From Grifola frondosa (Eukaryota > Basidiomycota > Agaricomycetes > Polyporales > Grifolaceae), in the NCBI GenBank assembly GCA_001683735.1, contig LUGG01000014.1, positions 1,116,001-1,180,000 of the forward strand: a stretch of 64,000 nt of DNA, written 5' to 3'. Both the position numbers and the translations under genes were made by a program. The notes beneath the pieces were generated by a model, which worked only from the letters and a program-made list of their open reading frames with translations, searched no databases and had not been told where the DNA came from. Of the stretch, positions 22,102 through 34,143 are shown one piece after another; the first letter of the stretch is position 1; every line of letters starts with the position of its first letter.

Positions 22102-23945
22102 ATGGCCTCCTCTCCGAACGGCACACACAAGCCTCGGCCAGGAGCTCTGCAGAAGATTGAGTATGTTCGTCACTTCAGTTCATTACCACATCTATTAATA
22201 CGTCTGCTTGAAGGACGGACCCTGCACACCATCTGGCAGGTCCTTTTATACCTCAGACGTACGCGTTTGTCCCTCTATTTTGGATACTAAATGCGATATT
22301 GATCTGACGTCCTGCAGGCCGCTTGATGTGTCGTTCTCACCCCTCACGCCTCGAGCGCGAACGAAGCTTAACAACGGAAGGCCAATGCCCAGGATCCCTG
22401 GTCGATTGAATCGAGGGGATTTTGGTCTGACATCAAGTCTTTACGATGGGTGGTCGTGCCATGTACGTCTCGACTGCGCTCATAGCCCCTCGTGCTATCG
22501 ACTGACATGCCTTGAAGCATCTTCCTTCAAAATGCTCCTCATCCCCATCGTGTTATGGGTGAATTGGGAGCTCATGGCACCTTACGTAGCAACAGGCTTC
22601 CGAAATCCGTTCTCTCCGCTGCTCTTCATATCTCATCGCGTATCAACCTCTTCAGACAATGATTCCCGTTACGCCAAGGGTTACCTCGATCTCGTATTCA
22701 TCGCATACTATATCGTGTTCTGGTCGTTAATCAGGCAGTTGATTACTATTAAGCTGTGCCGGCCTATCGCACGGTGGTTCGGGATCAGGAAAGAAGGAAA
22801 GCTGGATCGATTCGGCGAGCAGGGCTACGCCGTGATTTATTTCCTTTTCATGGCTATATGGGGCATAGTGAGCTTCGCCAACATATGGCTCCTTCTCTAT
22901 AGCTGACACTGAATGTCTAGCGCATCATGTCGCAACTTCCTACGTGGTGGTACCGCACTGAATACTTCTGGATAGGTCTGTATTGCTTCATTGTTTCTGA
23001 GCACTGCTCATTCGACTCCATAATGCATCTTAGACTACCCTCACTGGGATATGAAGCCGGAGCTCAAACGCTATTATCTCATGCAAGCGGCATATTGGTG
23101 TCAGCAACTCATCGTGCTCTTGTTGGGACTTGAAAAACCACGCAAGGACTACGGCGAGCTTGTGGCACATCACTTTGTGACTCTCTGGCTTGTCGGGTAT
23201 GTCTCTTCCACATGCTGAAAGTAAATCCCTAACTCGTTGGTATTGTTCCATCCAGATGGAGCTACCTCGTCAACCTCACTTTGATAGGTAATGCCGTATA
23301 CGTCAGTATGGACCTCCCGGATGTATTCCTTGCTGTAAGCTGAACGTTCCAGCACCTCCTAAAATTGGGTTTTCTCATATTACTTCTTCCCGCCATATAG
23401 CTCTCGAAGCTCCTCAATTACATCCAGTATGACAAAACCAAAATCGCGCTCGTCTTCGTATTCCTTGGTATATGGACGTCAGTTCCTCATGGCATGCGAC
23501 CGCGATTTCTAGTCAACTGACACATCTACGGTTATCAAGGTACTTCCGCCATTGGCTGAACTTCGTGATCATGTATTCCGTATGGACCCAGTTTGACTTC
23601 ATACCGTGAGTGCCTTTTCTCTTTTGCTGTCATCCCGTCGATTGACGCGTCGCCTGCAGCGAGACTGCCAAGCGGTGGTATCCGGCTGAGGGCGTATGGA
23701 TGGTCTGGTGGATGAAGTACCAAGTGTTCGTCCCGATACTTCTCCTGCAGTTCCTCAACCTCTTCTGGTACATGCTCATCCTGCGCATTGTGTACCGGTG
23801 TGTAATTCTGCTTCGTATATGCGTCGCCCGGGTTCTCACTCAGCACTACTGCAGCGCACTGACGGAGATGAAAGCGACGGATGTCCGCTCGGACGATGAG
23901 GACGAGGGCGAGCCGGATGTGGTCCCAGATGGGAAGGAGGACTGA
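22102..23945 (+). CDS. LAG1: Ceramide synthase (TLC/Lag1 domain)
   Basis: Acyl-CoA:sphingoid base N-acyltransferase of the ER membrane. The start at 22102 (MASSPNGTHKPRPGALQKIE) precedes several membrane segments: LLIPIVLWVNWELMAPY, DLVFIAYYIVFWSLIRQL, AVIYFLFMAIWGI and others. YRTEYFWIDYPHWDMKPELK starts the TLC domain. The Lag1 motif is clear: RKDYGELVAHHFVTLWLVGW with the paired catalytic histidines, then YLVNLTLIGNAVYVSMDLPD and VFLALSKLLNYIQYD. A late hydrophobic segment (FVPILLLQFLNLFWYMLILR) is followed by an acidic cytosolic tail (SDDEDEGEPDVVPDGKED), as in fungal Lag1/Lac1 proteins. At least nine introns. Convergent with the GFD2-like gene. Confidence 0.95.
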
Positions 23946-24195
23946 GGAGCTGAGGAGTGTGATACATTACCATACTTCTGTCACATAATACTGTTCATTT
24001 CTCTTCATCTTGTAACAGATCCGGCCATTGCTATAGCAAGGGTATCCATACACGAGAAGCATCCGTACTCGTACAATAACTGGTGAGACAAAGCAGATAG
24101 AGACACAGGATAGATCGATACACTTCGTCATAGGCCAAGAGCTTTCCTTTTTCGAAATTCAGAAGCAACGCATGGTAAGAGAATCAGGGAAGGAC

Positions 24196-25765
24196 TCAAT
24201 CCATATTGTCCTCCATGTGGTCGATGCTGTGAGCAGCTTCATTCTTGCTCACCATGGGGACGACGCCCTCCATATCCGAGAAGTCCGAGTCTTCTTCCCA
24301 CTCCGGGAATACCACTTTCGGGCCATTCGTCGACGTCTGGTTCGGCCAGCGCTTCTCGCGCTGCTTCGTCGAGGACACCGCCCGAGGCCATCGATATCAT
24401 CGAAAGCAGCGTATACTGCCGGGGATAAATTCAGAAATCTTGCCGGAGAGGTTATGGCGGTCAGGGACTTACGTGTGCATCGTTCCCTGCGTTGTGCAGG
24501 AACATCGTCGGGATCTGAAGGTGCCTGCAGACTCGCTCGAGCGAGCGCTTCTGGTTTGTGTCGCCCTCGAGCGCGGCGAACATGTCCGCTGTGTCGACGA
24601 TGTACACCTCTTTTTCCTGCGCAGTCTCGGGCAGAAGGAATTCCACCTGAGAAATGGCATTGACCGATTCAGAGCGGAGATACCTACGTAATTTAATGAG
24701 ACCCAGAAATTCGGGTTAGTGTTATGTACCATGATGATGAAAATACATAAAAGATTGCGCACTTGATATCCTGGTTGTAGTCGTGGAACACAAGGAAGAG
24801 CGGACCCAGGTTGCGGTGCTTCGTGATGAGGTCGCAGATGCGCTGCTTGAACGCCTTCTTGTTCACTTCCTCACTCCTGCCAAAATTATAGTCCTGCAAC
24901 AACGTCAACCATCGCGCAATTCATTCAACGAACGTCCAAACGCACATTTCTGTGCTCCGGGACGTATGTATTCGTATACCCACGGTGCTCCTTGACGATA
25001 AAATGGCCCCGCTCGCGGACCTCCTCGTTCTTGTCCCAATAAACGAGACTGTACCCAAATTCGGTCAACATCGTGTGGTCGCGGTCCCATGCCTCGAAGT
25101 CGACCGAGAGCCATGCTCCCGTGTTCTTAGACCACAGCGTCCGGGTGCGTTCGAAAGCGAGTCGGCGCGCAGCGAGGAGCGAGTCCGCGCCCTTCAGCCG
25201 CCGGTTGTTCTTATCGATCGTCTGCAGGGACGGTAAGCACACACAGGTCTCACCCGGTGCCCTCAGTTTCCTTACTTTAATCGCCTTCTTGAGAACTGCG
25301 GCATCGTTGTAGACGTTGGGGGTGACAGTGCTCAGGTCGCTGGCTTGCAGGAGGTACTCCGAGAGGGGAGCCCGATGGGCTCCTTTGTTAGCTGCACCGT
25401 GTAGAGGTAGTAGCGCAGGTATTCCACCTGTGCGGAGGAGAAAAGGAGGCGCATCGCGCCATTTTCAAATGTCCCTGTACGCGTATCCAGATCAAATCCG
25501 ACCATTGCGGGATCGAAATCGCGACGCCACTCACCGATGTACAGCTCGATTCCATCGACATTCGGCTTGCGAAGAGGATGATCAGGGTGGACGAGAGCCT
25601 CATATGCAATCAAGGCCTTCAGAGGGCTCTTGTCCTCCTGGTTTTTCAGTGCTTGATGCCTTATCGCAGCGACAGTTAGTGACGTGCGTACAGCGAGTGG
25701 CATACACACCATTCAAAGAAAATGTCAGTGAATCGATAATATCCGTGCGCATATACTTTGGACAT
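24196..25765 (-). CDS. GFD2/YDR514C-like DEDDh-fold protein
   Basis: Predicted ribonuclease-H-fold protein like yeast Gfd2/YDR514C, of unclear function. A start at 25765 gives MSKVYAHGYYRFTDIFFEW. After an intron come KALIAYEALVHPDHPLRKPN and MVGFDLDTRTGTFENGAMRL. The nuclease-like core has WLSVDFEAWDRDHTMLTEFG (D and E of motif I), LFLVFHDYNQDIKYL (D of motif II), YIVDTADMFAALEGD and TMFLHNAGNDAHYTLLSMM (H and D of motif III). An acidic tail ends at 24196. All four acids and the His are retained, so exonuclease activity is plausible. The divergent neighbour is CENP-A, 390 bases away. The family call is moderately firm; the start is the first good Met. Confidence 0.8.
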
Positions 25766-26882
<1,117 letters not shown>

Positions 26883-28305
26883 AGCTGTGAACTGAGATTG
26901 GTCTGCGCGTTTGTTCTCGCTGTCCAGTTTTTGCTTCCGCTAGCCTCGCATATTTGCTCACGCGTGACAGCGATTTAGGTAGGGTTCGAACCATTTTCAG
27001 TATATATATACACAACATGCTCGTGAGTTATGCCAGCTGCCATGCCGTACTTTGTTCTGGCAGCCTGTTCCCCGCGCCACGTTCGGGGGTGCCACAAGCG
27101 CGCGGGGGAATTTTAAGACCCAGGTACGTAAGGAACTGCGAGGGAGAAGTCTGATCCACCTGGAAGGTGTTGAACAAAGCAGGCGTGTACGGAACGGTAT
27201 CGGTATGTAGCGTGCGAATGATGTGCTTGGTCACTGAGTTTAAAGCAAAGGTCGGCGGCGGTAAGACGAAGGCGGAGAGTGTCAGGATGGTGTCAAGTCT
27301 AAAATTTGAACGTTGAACGTTTGAACGTCGAGCTTGAGCGAAGCTACTGCACGTGCAAGCATGTACATGCCGCCGTTCTGCAAAATGATCGCCACACAGG
27401 CACGGTACGCACCACAAGTAGAACTACCGCAGCCAAAAAGAACATGCACACCAGCGCAAAAGCCGCGGGTCAAGCCTCGGGATGGTTCAGGAAGGCCTGG
27501 GAAGGCCTGCCAGGAAACATCGGGACGAGGAAGTGGGAATAAGAAGTCGAAATGCGGCGCCGTGTGCTTGATGTATAGGGAAGACTGGGGTTGACACCAG
27601 CGCGTGGTCGGCGTTGAGAGGGAAGGGGGGTCAGGTGCAGGAGATGCGTTCGCGTATGGGAGCGAATTGTGGATGTTTGTAAGACTCACTGCGAAGATGG
27701 CGTCATGGGAATATGTCCGACCGCTGGATGTTCACGACTCTGCGCATCCGAGACATATCGGAGGAATTGGTTGGCCACGGATGAGACAGAGGGGCCGGTC
27801 GCCGCGGAACGAGCATGGCGATGCAAGCTGATGCAGGTTAAGTGAAATGAAAAGGGAGAATAGAAGAAAAGTTGCTGAACGTTGGCAGAAGGAGGGATGA
27901 CTATTAGCGGCCGAGGACGCGGCTGAGCACGGCGGCTGAGGAACGTGGGCGCCTGGGAAAGAGATGCAACAGGCCAGGATGTGTTTGGCGTCGGGTTGCT
28001 GTAGGCTCCTGACTTGTTCTGCTTCCCTCTGCTTCCCTTCGACTGCTACCAGCTGCGACTGCGACTTGCCCTGTCTCTTCCACTCTTCCTCTGCACTTTC
28101 GTTCAATTTACTTGCATCGAAATCATTCGCGGGCCAGGGACGCCGACGTCGTTAACACGGTCTACGGCCAGCCTCGATCGCTGACTGCACTTTCGTCTCG
28201 ATCTTGCCTGACGCTTTACCCTCCTCACCACCAATGCCCTCCTCCCTCTGATACTCAACATCGTCCTCCTTCCTCTTCCCTGCCTCCCCCACCCTATACC
28301 TCCCC
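26883..28305. other. 1.4 kb stretch without a clear gene
   Basis: Between CENP-A and the disordered-protein gene. The longest minus frames (27028-27417, 27282-27689, 27732-28106) include SVTKHIIRTLHTDTVPYTPA and hydrophobic stretches, but they do not join into any protein I recognise. A small direct repeat, TTGAACG twice then TTTGAACG, lies at 27306-27327. Either a poorly conserved membrane-protein gene with frame errors or non-coding sequence would fit. Confidence 0.4.
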
Positions 28306-31052
28306 ATGCGCCGTATCGCCGCCGTCTTCTCCTCAAGGCGTTCCGACAGGTCTGATTCGGCCTCTTCTGTCGCTTCGCCCAAACCTCCGCCAGACCCCGC
28401 TCCAAAACAACCGCACCCAACGTCGCGCCCATCATTCTTACGCTCCATTTCACGCAAACCAAAGACCTCACGCAACCCCGTAAACAATCTCAATACAAGC
28501 GACAATACCCCCTCATCCTCTTCCTCCTCCAGCGGCGCACCCACCACTCCTGATGACGACGGCGCAACCCTTCCTCCCCACAAATCCTGGATGCACTGGT
28601 CTTCAGGCCACCACCATCCTCCAGACTCTCCTCCGGACTCCTCGCACGTCCCTCAGCCTCCTCCAAAGGATCATGCCTCGCTTCCCGTTCACCCTCCCCC
28701 AGTACCGTCCAAATCTCCTCGGCATGACACTGACGATGAGACTTCCTCCGAATCTTCATCCGATGCCGAGTTCTCCGTGCCCGTACATCACGGCATGATG
28801 CTCAGTCCTGCAGCGTTTGTCCGTTCACTGACTATAAACGGCTTACTTCCCCCATTCGCTCCCTCTCCTCTCTTGCACATCCCTGGAAGCCCCTTATACC
28901 CCCGTTCATCCAATCTGCACTGTTCGCTTTTTCCTCAGGAGTCCCTCGAGTCCTCGATGCACAAGAGCCGCCTTTTGCGTCATCTCGACCGCGGTGATCT
29001 TTCCCCTGCCGAGCTGCTCTCCATTTCGGCATTCAAGTCCCGCCGGACGCCGTCTACCAAACGCCCCTCGCTCTTTCTCGACGACGACGCCGTGACCGGA
29101 ACGCAGATCGTCGGCACACACAGTCAAGGCCTGCGCAAATGGGCCGACCGCCCGTGCTTCGAAGATAGAGTCGTCGTGTACATGCCCGAGGATCGCCCGG
29201 GATCCCACGATATCACATACTCGCGCGTGGTTTCGGCGTCAGGCTTTGGCGTGGCCGCCTTAGAATTTTCGGACACGCTCGAGCTGCTGGCAGGTTTATA
29301 CGACCAGGACTTCGAGCCAGAGCCCGAAGCAGAGACCGAACTATTCGATTTCCTGCAAGTGGATATGTACGCACCCAACATGACGCCTCCGTTGTCGCTT
29401 ACTCCCTCGAGTGCCAGCAACGCTTCGTCTGGGCCGCCTTCGCCCGCATCTATATCTTCACCACTCGCTGTGACGCCCACCAACAGCAAGGCTGCACCAG
29501 CACCAGGTGAGACTTCATATTCCCTTCTTCGATATAATGGCATTCATGTCGTCATCCAGTGCCTGTAGCTTCTCAACCTCGCAGTCCTCACATCTATAAG
29601 GCATCGCCATCTCCACTTCGGATTGAACAGAGCGCCGTCTCATCTTCGCCCCGCGCTACTTCCGCACTGTCGGTGCCTTCAGCAGCTCAATCTCCGACAG
29701 CGCCTTCTGCATCCGTTCGATCTCCTGCGCCTCCGATATTGAAATCTGCTCTCAAGCCAGGAGTACGCTTTGCCGAGGAAGAAAAGGAAGACCAGATTCC
29801 GCTCGGGTACGTCATGCGTATTAAGCAGAAACGCGAAGAGAAGGCGCGATTCCTTAAAGCAGAGCGTGATCGTCGTGTGCACGAGGACGAGCGCCGCAGG
29901 CACGAGGAGGAGAAGCGTAAATGGGAGCAGGAACGGGTCCAGTGGGAGCTCGAGCGGCGCGCAGCCGAGGATGAACGCAAGAAGCGGATGTATGCGGATG
30001 AGGTTGCCAATGCGCGTAGTCGTCGTGAAAGTCAGCGTTTCCCTGCTGTCACTGGCGGGGGCCTGGCCACGGGCGAGTGGGACCGTGAGCGCGAACGCAA
30101 GGAGCGGGATATGGCCAAGTACACCCGGCCGGTCTACGACCCTGCTGCTCACCTCCCTAGACAAGGCTCCGACTCGTCCATCGCGCTTGCCAGCGGTGCT
30201 CGGACCGGCTCCCGCTCTCCTCCAGTAGAATCGCGCCCCGCAAGCGTCCACGGTTCTGCAAGCGGCAGTGTGCGTGCCTCGTCTTCGCGTCCCCCATCGA
30301 TGAACGTCGCCGCGCTGACACCATCCTCGTCGGCTACTGACGTGCGTCAACGCGACCGCCGCGAGAGCCGTGTCAGTGGGAGTGGGAGCGGGAGTCGCCG
30401 CGGGTCCATGATCGGCGAAACCGGGTCACATCGTGGGCGCGGAGAGCCGTCTGCGCCCCCGCTCTCATCGCTATTCAACACCCCGCCCATGCCGCCACTA
30501 CCCATGCCCATGCCTATGGGAGTGCCCATGATGATGCCACCGATGCCCATGTATGGCATGGACATGCCTCTGCTTCCGCCGGCGCCCCCGTTCATGCTGC
30601 AGCAGTTCGGATACCGCCCTCCCCAGCAGCATCAACAACAGATGTCGCAACAACAGCGCTCGCAGAGCTCGTCGCCCACTCTCGGTCGCCAGGGCCTGCC
30701 GAGGAGCGGCAGCGCAGATAGGATGAGTCGCCCGCATAGCGGCAGTGTAGGCACGGCTGCCTCGCCGTCCCCGTCGCGCTCCCCACACGAGGCAAAACCA
30801 CATCAGCACCACCGGCGCTCGAGCGCGGATGTGGATATGCAGAGGCGTCCGCCCCAGACGGAGCGCAGCCTGTCGGACGACCGCCATAGCAGTAGTTCGG
30901 CCCGTGTGCGCCCCACCCCAGTGCATAGCGCGTCGCTCCCACCGCAGCCGCCGACCGTGCTCCGCCAGCCGAGGTCGTCGTGGGTCTACCCACAGTCGGG
31001 CTTCGAGAACGTAAGTCGGCCATCGGGGAGGCGGCAGACGATTATTTCATGA
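28306..31052 (+). CDS. Large disordered basidiomycete protein with basic coiled coil, function unknown
   Basis: About 900 residues, not recognised. The start at 28306 gives MRRIAAVFSSRRSDRSDSAS. Low-complexity Ser/Pro-rich sequence follows, then a more ordered block: HKSRLLRHLDRGDLSPAELL, KRPSLFLDDDAVTGTQIVGT, VVYMPEDRPGSHDITYSRVV and LELLAGLYDQDF. An intron (about 29508-29564) joins it to a second half with ILKSALKPGVRFAEEEKEDQ, then a charged helix rich in R/E (about 29830-30130) likely to form a coiled coil. After this come Met/Pro-rich (MPMGVPMMMPPMPM) and Gln-rich segments (QQHQQQMSQQQ). A GT after the last codons (31013) could open one more intron, so the 3' end may lie further right. 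Possible cytoskeletal or scaffold role; this is a guess. Confidence 0.75.
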
Positions 31053-31915
31053 CGACTCTGCGGTGTGTGCGTGTTAGTGTCGCCGCACCAGGCATGCCCC
31101 CACCCGACCTTCTCTGTGCTCCCTTCCTCTCTGCGGTCATCTTATCTCACAAGCTAGTTAATCTCGGACGTTAAGACGTCGCTCATTATACCTAACTGCA
31201 TACTTTCGTTTCTGCATTCACTCTTCTCACAGTCGCTACGATACGGGACAGTCTTCTTCCGGCTCGCGCGCACCGTGCGCGCGCAGCTCGTACTGTAGGA
31301 TCGCGCGGATGCTCTCTGTTCTAGTGTTTATGTCTATGTTTCACGCGCCGCAGGGACCTTGCTGTTCGTCTCTGCCTGCAAGCATCCGTACTCTTTTCTC
31401 TTCCCGTCTGTTCTGTCGCTGCGTTGTCACACTACTTGCAATACGTACTTTGAACCATATATACAACATACATGCATACGTACATACATACAATATCATG
31501 TCTCCCTCCTGCCCCTGCATACACTCATGTTCGATCGCGTTGTGTGCTTTCTTGCAGCTCTTGGCTTTCCTTGCTGGATCCACCATCGTTTGTGCCGGTC
31601 GTATGCATATACTCATCTTTCTTGCCCTTGTGGAGCGATGTAGGGCCCTGGAGCGCCGGCGGGCTGTTGAATTGGAGTAACTGCCACTAATGAATTAAGG
31701 ATTATAATGTTCTTGTCCTGGGGAATTTGCGGTTCGAACTTGAGCAGCAGTAGCCCCCGTATGAAAAGTATCATTATCATAAATGTCCTGGTAGTAATCA
31801 AAACATCCGTCCGCTACAGAAAGAAAAAGAAAATACGCTACAAAGCAGTTCATAATGCCCACTAGGAGGTCCATATTCTATTCTACAAAGGTCATCCCGC
31901 GCCCGCGAACGCGAC
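31053..31915. other. Intergenic region, 3' flanks of two convergent genes
   Basis: About 860 bases. It could include a final exon of the upstream gene (around 31092-31174). It holds a perfect GC inverted repeat at 31265-31283 and a CATA-rich stretch near 31460-31490. Hydrophobic frames at 31309-31690 overlap one another in several phases and look like chance. Confidence 0.45.
31265..31283. repeat. Perfect GC-rich inverted repeat
   Basis: CGCGCGCAC, one C, then GTGCGCGCG: a nine-base perfect inverted repeat with a one-base spacer, in the intergenic region after the disordered-protein gene. It could form a strong hairpin or cruciform, but so short a spacer makes an RNA hairpin strained. Function unknown. 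Confidence 0.6.
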
Positions 31916-33452
31916 TCACTGGGAACTGCTGTCATATTTCTCCTCAACAGTGGGGACGAGGTAGCGGCCAGACATGTCCGGGCGGATATAGCTCCTCTCC
32001 TTGTCGGCGCGCCGGCGACGTCCCATGAAGAACAGCACCGCCATGACGAAGTATCCCAGCGCCATCACCCCGACGACGACGATCAGCGCGATCGTGACGG
32101 GCTGCGTCGACGACGCTCCCGAGACGCCGGAAGACGCGCCGGACAGCGCGCCGAGGATCTGCGTCTGCTGGACGTCGCGAGTGTAGTGCGTGGACGTGGC
32201 GGTGCTGGACGGGCTCGAGGAGGACGAGCTGCTCGATGCGGAGGAGGTGGTGCCGGGGGCGGGGGCCCGCTGAAGCCGGACGGGAGCGCGTTCGACGGGA
32301 GGCGCGGCTGCCGCTGGCTCGTGGGTTGGACGCCCCGCTGGATGCCGCAGCGCTGCAGGCACTCGTCGGTGCCCAAGGCGAAGTTGTCTGGGATCTTGGG
32401 GGATGGGTTAGTGGAAGAGCGGGGTGAGAGGGCGGTGGGCTTACCATGGCTTCGAGGCCGGCAACTTCTTGGACGCCGACATCGCCGAGCGACGCGGCGA
32501 CGACGTCGGGGGTAAGCCGAAGTCTGGAAATTTCGTTCGTTGGGCATGTTATGCTTTCGACTGACGAGGAGTTCACTTACAGCGCTGGGCAATTGACTCT
32601 ACGCCGGGGTCTTCGTTGTTCAGTGCAGCTAAATAAAGCGGTCAGGACAGCGATTGGGATCCCTGCACGCGAGTGACATACCAACGAAGGTAATGGGATC
32701 TGGTAGAAAAACAAGTTAATACATGGTTGACTGTAGCTCATTGTGCTTTACATACCACATCCATTGTTTTGTTGATAGTGAATCGATCCCTTCGGGAAAA
32801 TCGTGGCAGAGCCAGCCGGGACGTCGTTGTAGACGAAGCGAGCGCCATTCTCCGCTAGCATGCCGCTAGATATTGAGCCGTTCACGACGTACAATATCTC
32901 AGCTGCACGGGGATGTGTGTGGGGAGTGTTCATTCCACACGGCCTAGCAAGAAGATTTCAATATGATATGACAAGGTGATCAACAGCCTGACTCACCCTA
33001 TGAGGTGGAAGAAACATATTGTGATCAGATTATGGATGAAAAATTACTCGCCTCAAGGCAACTCACCCAAGAAGCCAATTGTCATGGCCAACCCTGCAAA
33101 AATAACAATGATGAGAACAAGGCTTAAAGATTGCTGTCAGAATGACATACCATTGTTCACAAGTGCTGGGAAGTTTGCTACGGTTGCGCCGACAGCCATG
33201 CCCCCAGCGCCCTTGGCAATGCCACTTGACGCATTAAGAAAATTGAACACGAACTACACCGAATACAAGTTAGTCATCTAGAAAAGACAAGGAAGATAAA
33301 GCTTGACATACATCTGAATCATCCTTCAGAATACCAATACGGGCAACTTGGGTCGGAGCATCCCGTAGAGCGATGATTTCGTCTGCGATAGATTGAGCAA
33401 ATATTCCTGAAGAACCGAGGGCGAGTGACAAAATCAACGTGGAAAGCATCAT
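31916..33452 (-). CDS. Germin-like cupin with signal peptide and C-terminal membrane anchor
   Basis: Secreted, spherulin/germin-type cupin. The start at 33452 gives MMLSTLILSLALGSSGIFAQ, a signal peptide. The cupin has DAPTQVARIGILKDDSD and FVFNFLNASSGIAKGAGG, box 1 as MNTPHTHPRAAEILYVVNGS (HxH plus Glu metal ligands), and box 2 as ATIFPKGSIHYQQNNGC (third His). After the barrel come RLTPDVVAASLGDVGVQEVA and IPDNFALGTDECLQRCGIQR. A Pro/Ser/Thr-rich stalk follows, then one membrane helix (IALIVVVGVMALGYFVMAVL) with RRRRADKERS on the inner side and a short cytosolic tail. The family has oxalate oxidase and superoxide dismutase members; activity here is unknown. Introns are very short and numerous. 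A TATA-like element lies at 33531-33537 on the minus strand. Confidence 0.88.
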
Positions 33453-34143
33453 GAACGTAAGACGTAAAAAAGACTGGAAGAAGGGGAAAACAAGAAGCGG
33501 GGTGAGGATACTGCCAGGCCTTTGCCTACATCTTATACTGTTCTCAACGGGTTGGAGGACAGCTATCTTGTTTCAGGAGAACCATAGCATCAGATGAAAC
33601 ATGCCTCCTACGCGCAGCTATTATTGTTACATACTCATAGCATCAGTAGCCAATAGGAATCGGCGTTTCTTGTACACACAAGACGCTCGTGGCTGTCCTT
33701 CCGAGTTGCCCAGAGGCGATACATCAGGTGAAGCTGAAGGAATTCAAATCGAATGATGCGCCAGTCATGTTCCTCAGCGTCGCACAGCCAATGGTCGCCC
33801 ATGCCGGCAACTTACGTGCAGATATCGAGTGCGGTGATTAGACACACGCTCGTCCCTGACCATAACAAGACAAAAGACTTCTGTCACAACAAATAGCGGC
33901 CTGAGTACAGAACTCTGTGTCAGATGTTGCAACGAGGCAGATGCGCACAGCCCTCCACATTAGCGAAGAAATTCGAATATCTTACATAAAGGTACAGTTT
34001 TCTCTAGTGGCACATTTGCTCGGCGGTTTGCGTGCATCGAGAGATGTAGTGACGTCTCTACAGAAGTTAGTACCGATGACGCCTCCAACTCATCTTATAT
34101 GAAACACACCGGAGTGACAATACAGTATCTCCCACACTCGAAG
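33453..34143. other. Intergenic region upstream of the germin-like gene
   Basis: About 690 bases between the germin-like start and the RRN7 stop. TATAAGA on the minus strand at 33531-33537 is about 80 bases before the germin-like start. No gene is recognised in the remainder. Confidence 0.5.

Noticed and set aside
28112..28583. Overlapping frames on both strands rich in Pro/Ser or Arg/Gly
   Set aside because: Shadows of the low-complexity start of the disordered-protein gene.
29679..31023. Long minus-strand frames (up to 223 codons) opposite the disordered-protein gene
   Set aside because: Antisense images of a GC-rich repeat-like coding exon; the plus-strand frame is longer and carries coherent coiled-coil sequence.
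31309..31690. Hydrophobic plus-strand frames suggesting a small membrane protein
   Set aside because: Three overlapping frames look alike because the DNA is a pyrimidine-rich and CATA-rich stretch; no signal of real coding.
32186..32515. Gly/Arg-rich plus-strand frame
   Set aside because: Antisense shadow of the stalk and cupin exons of the germin-like gene.
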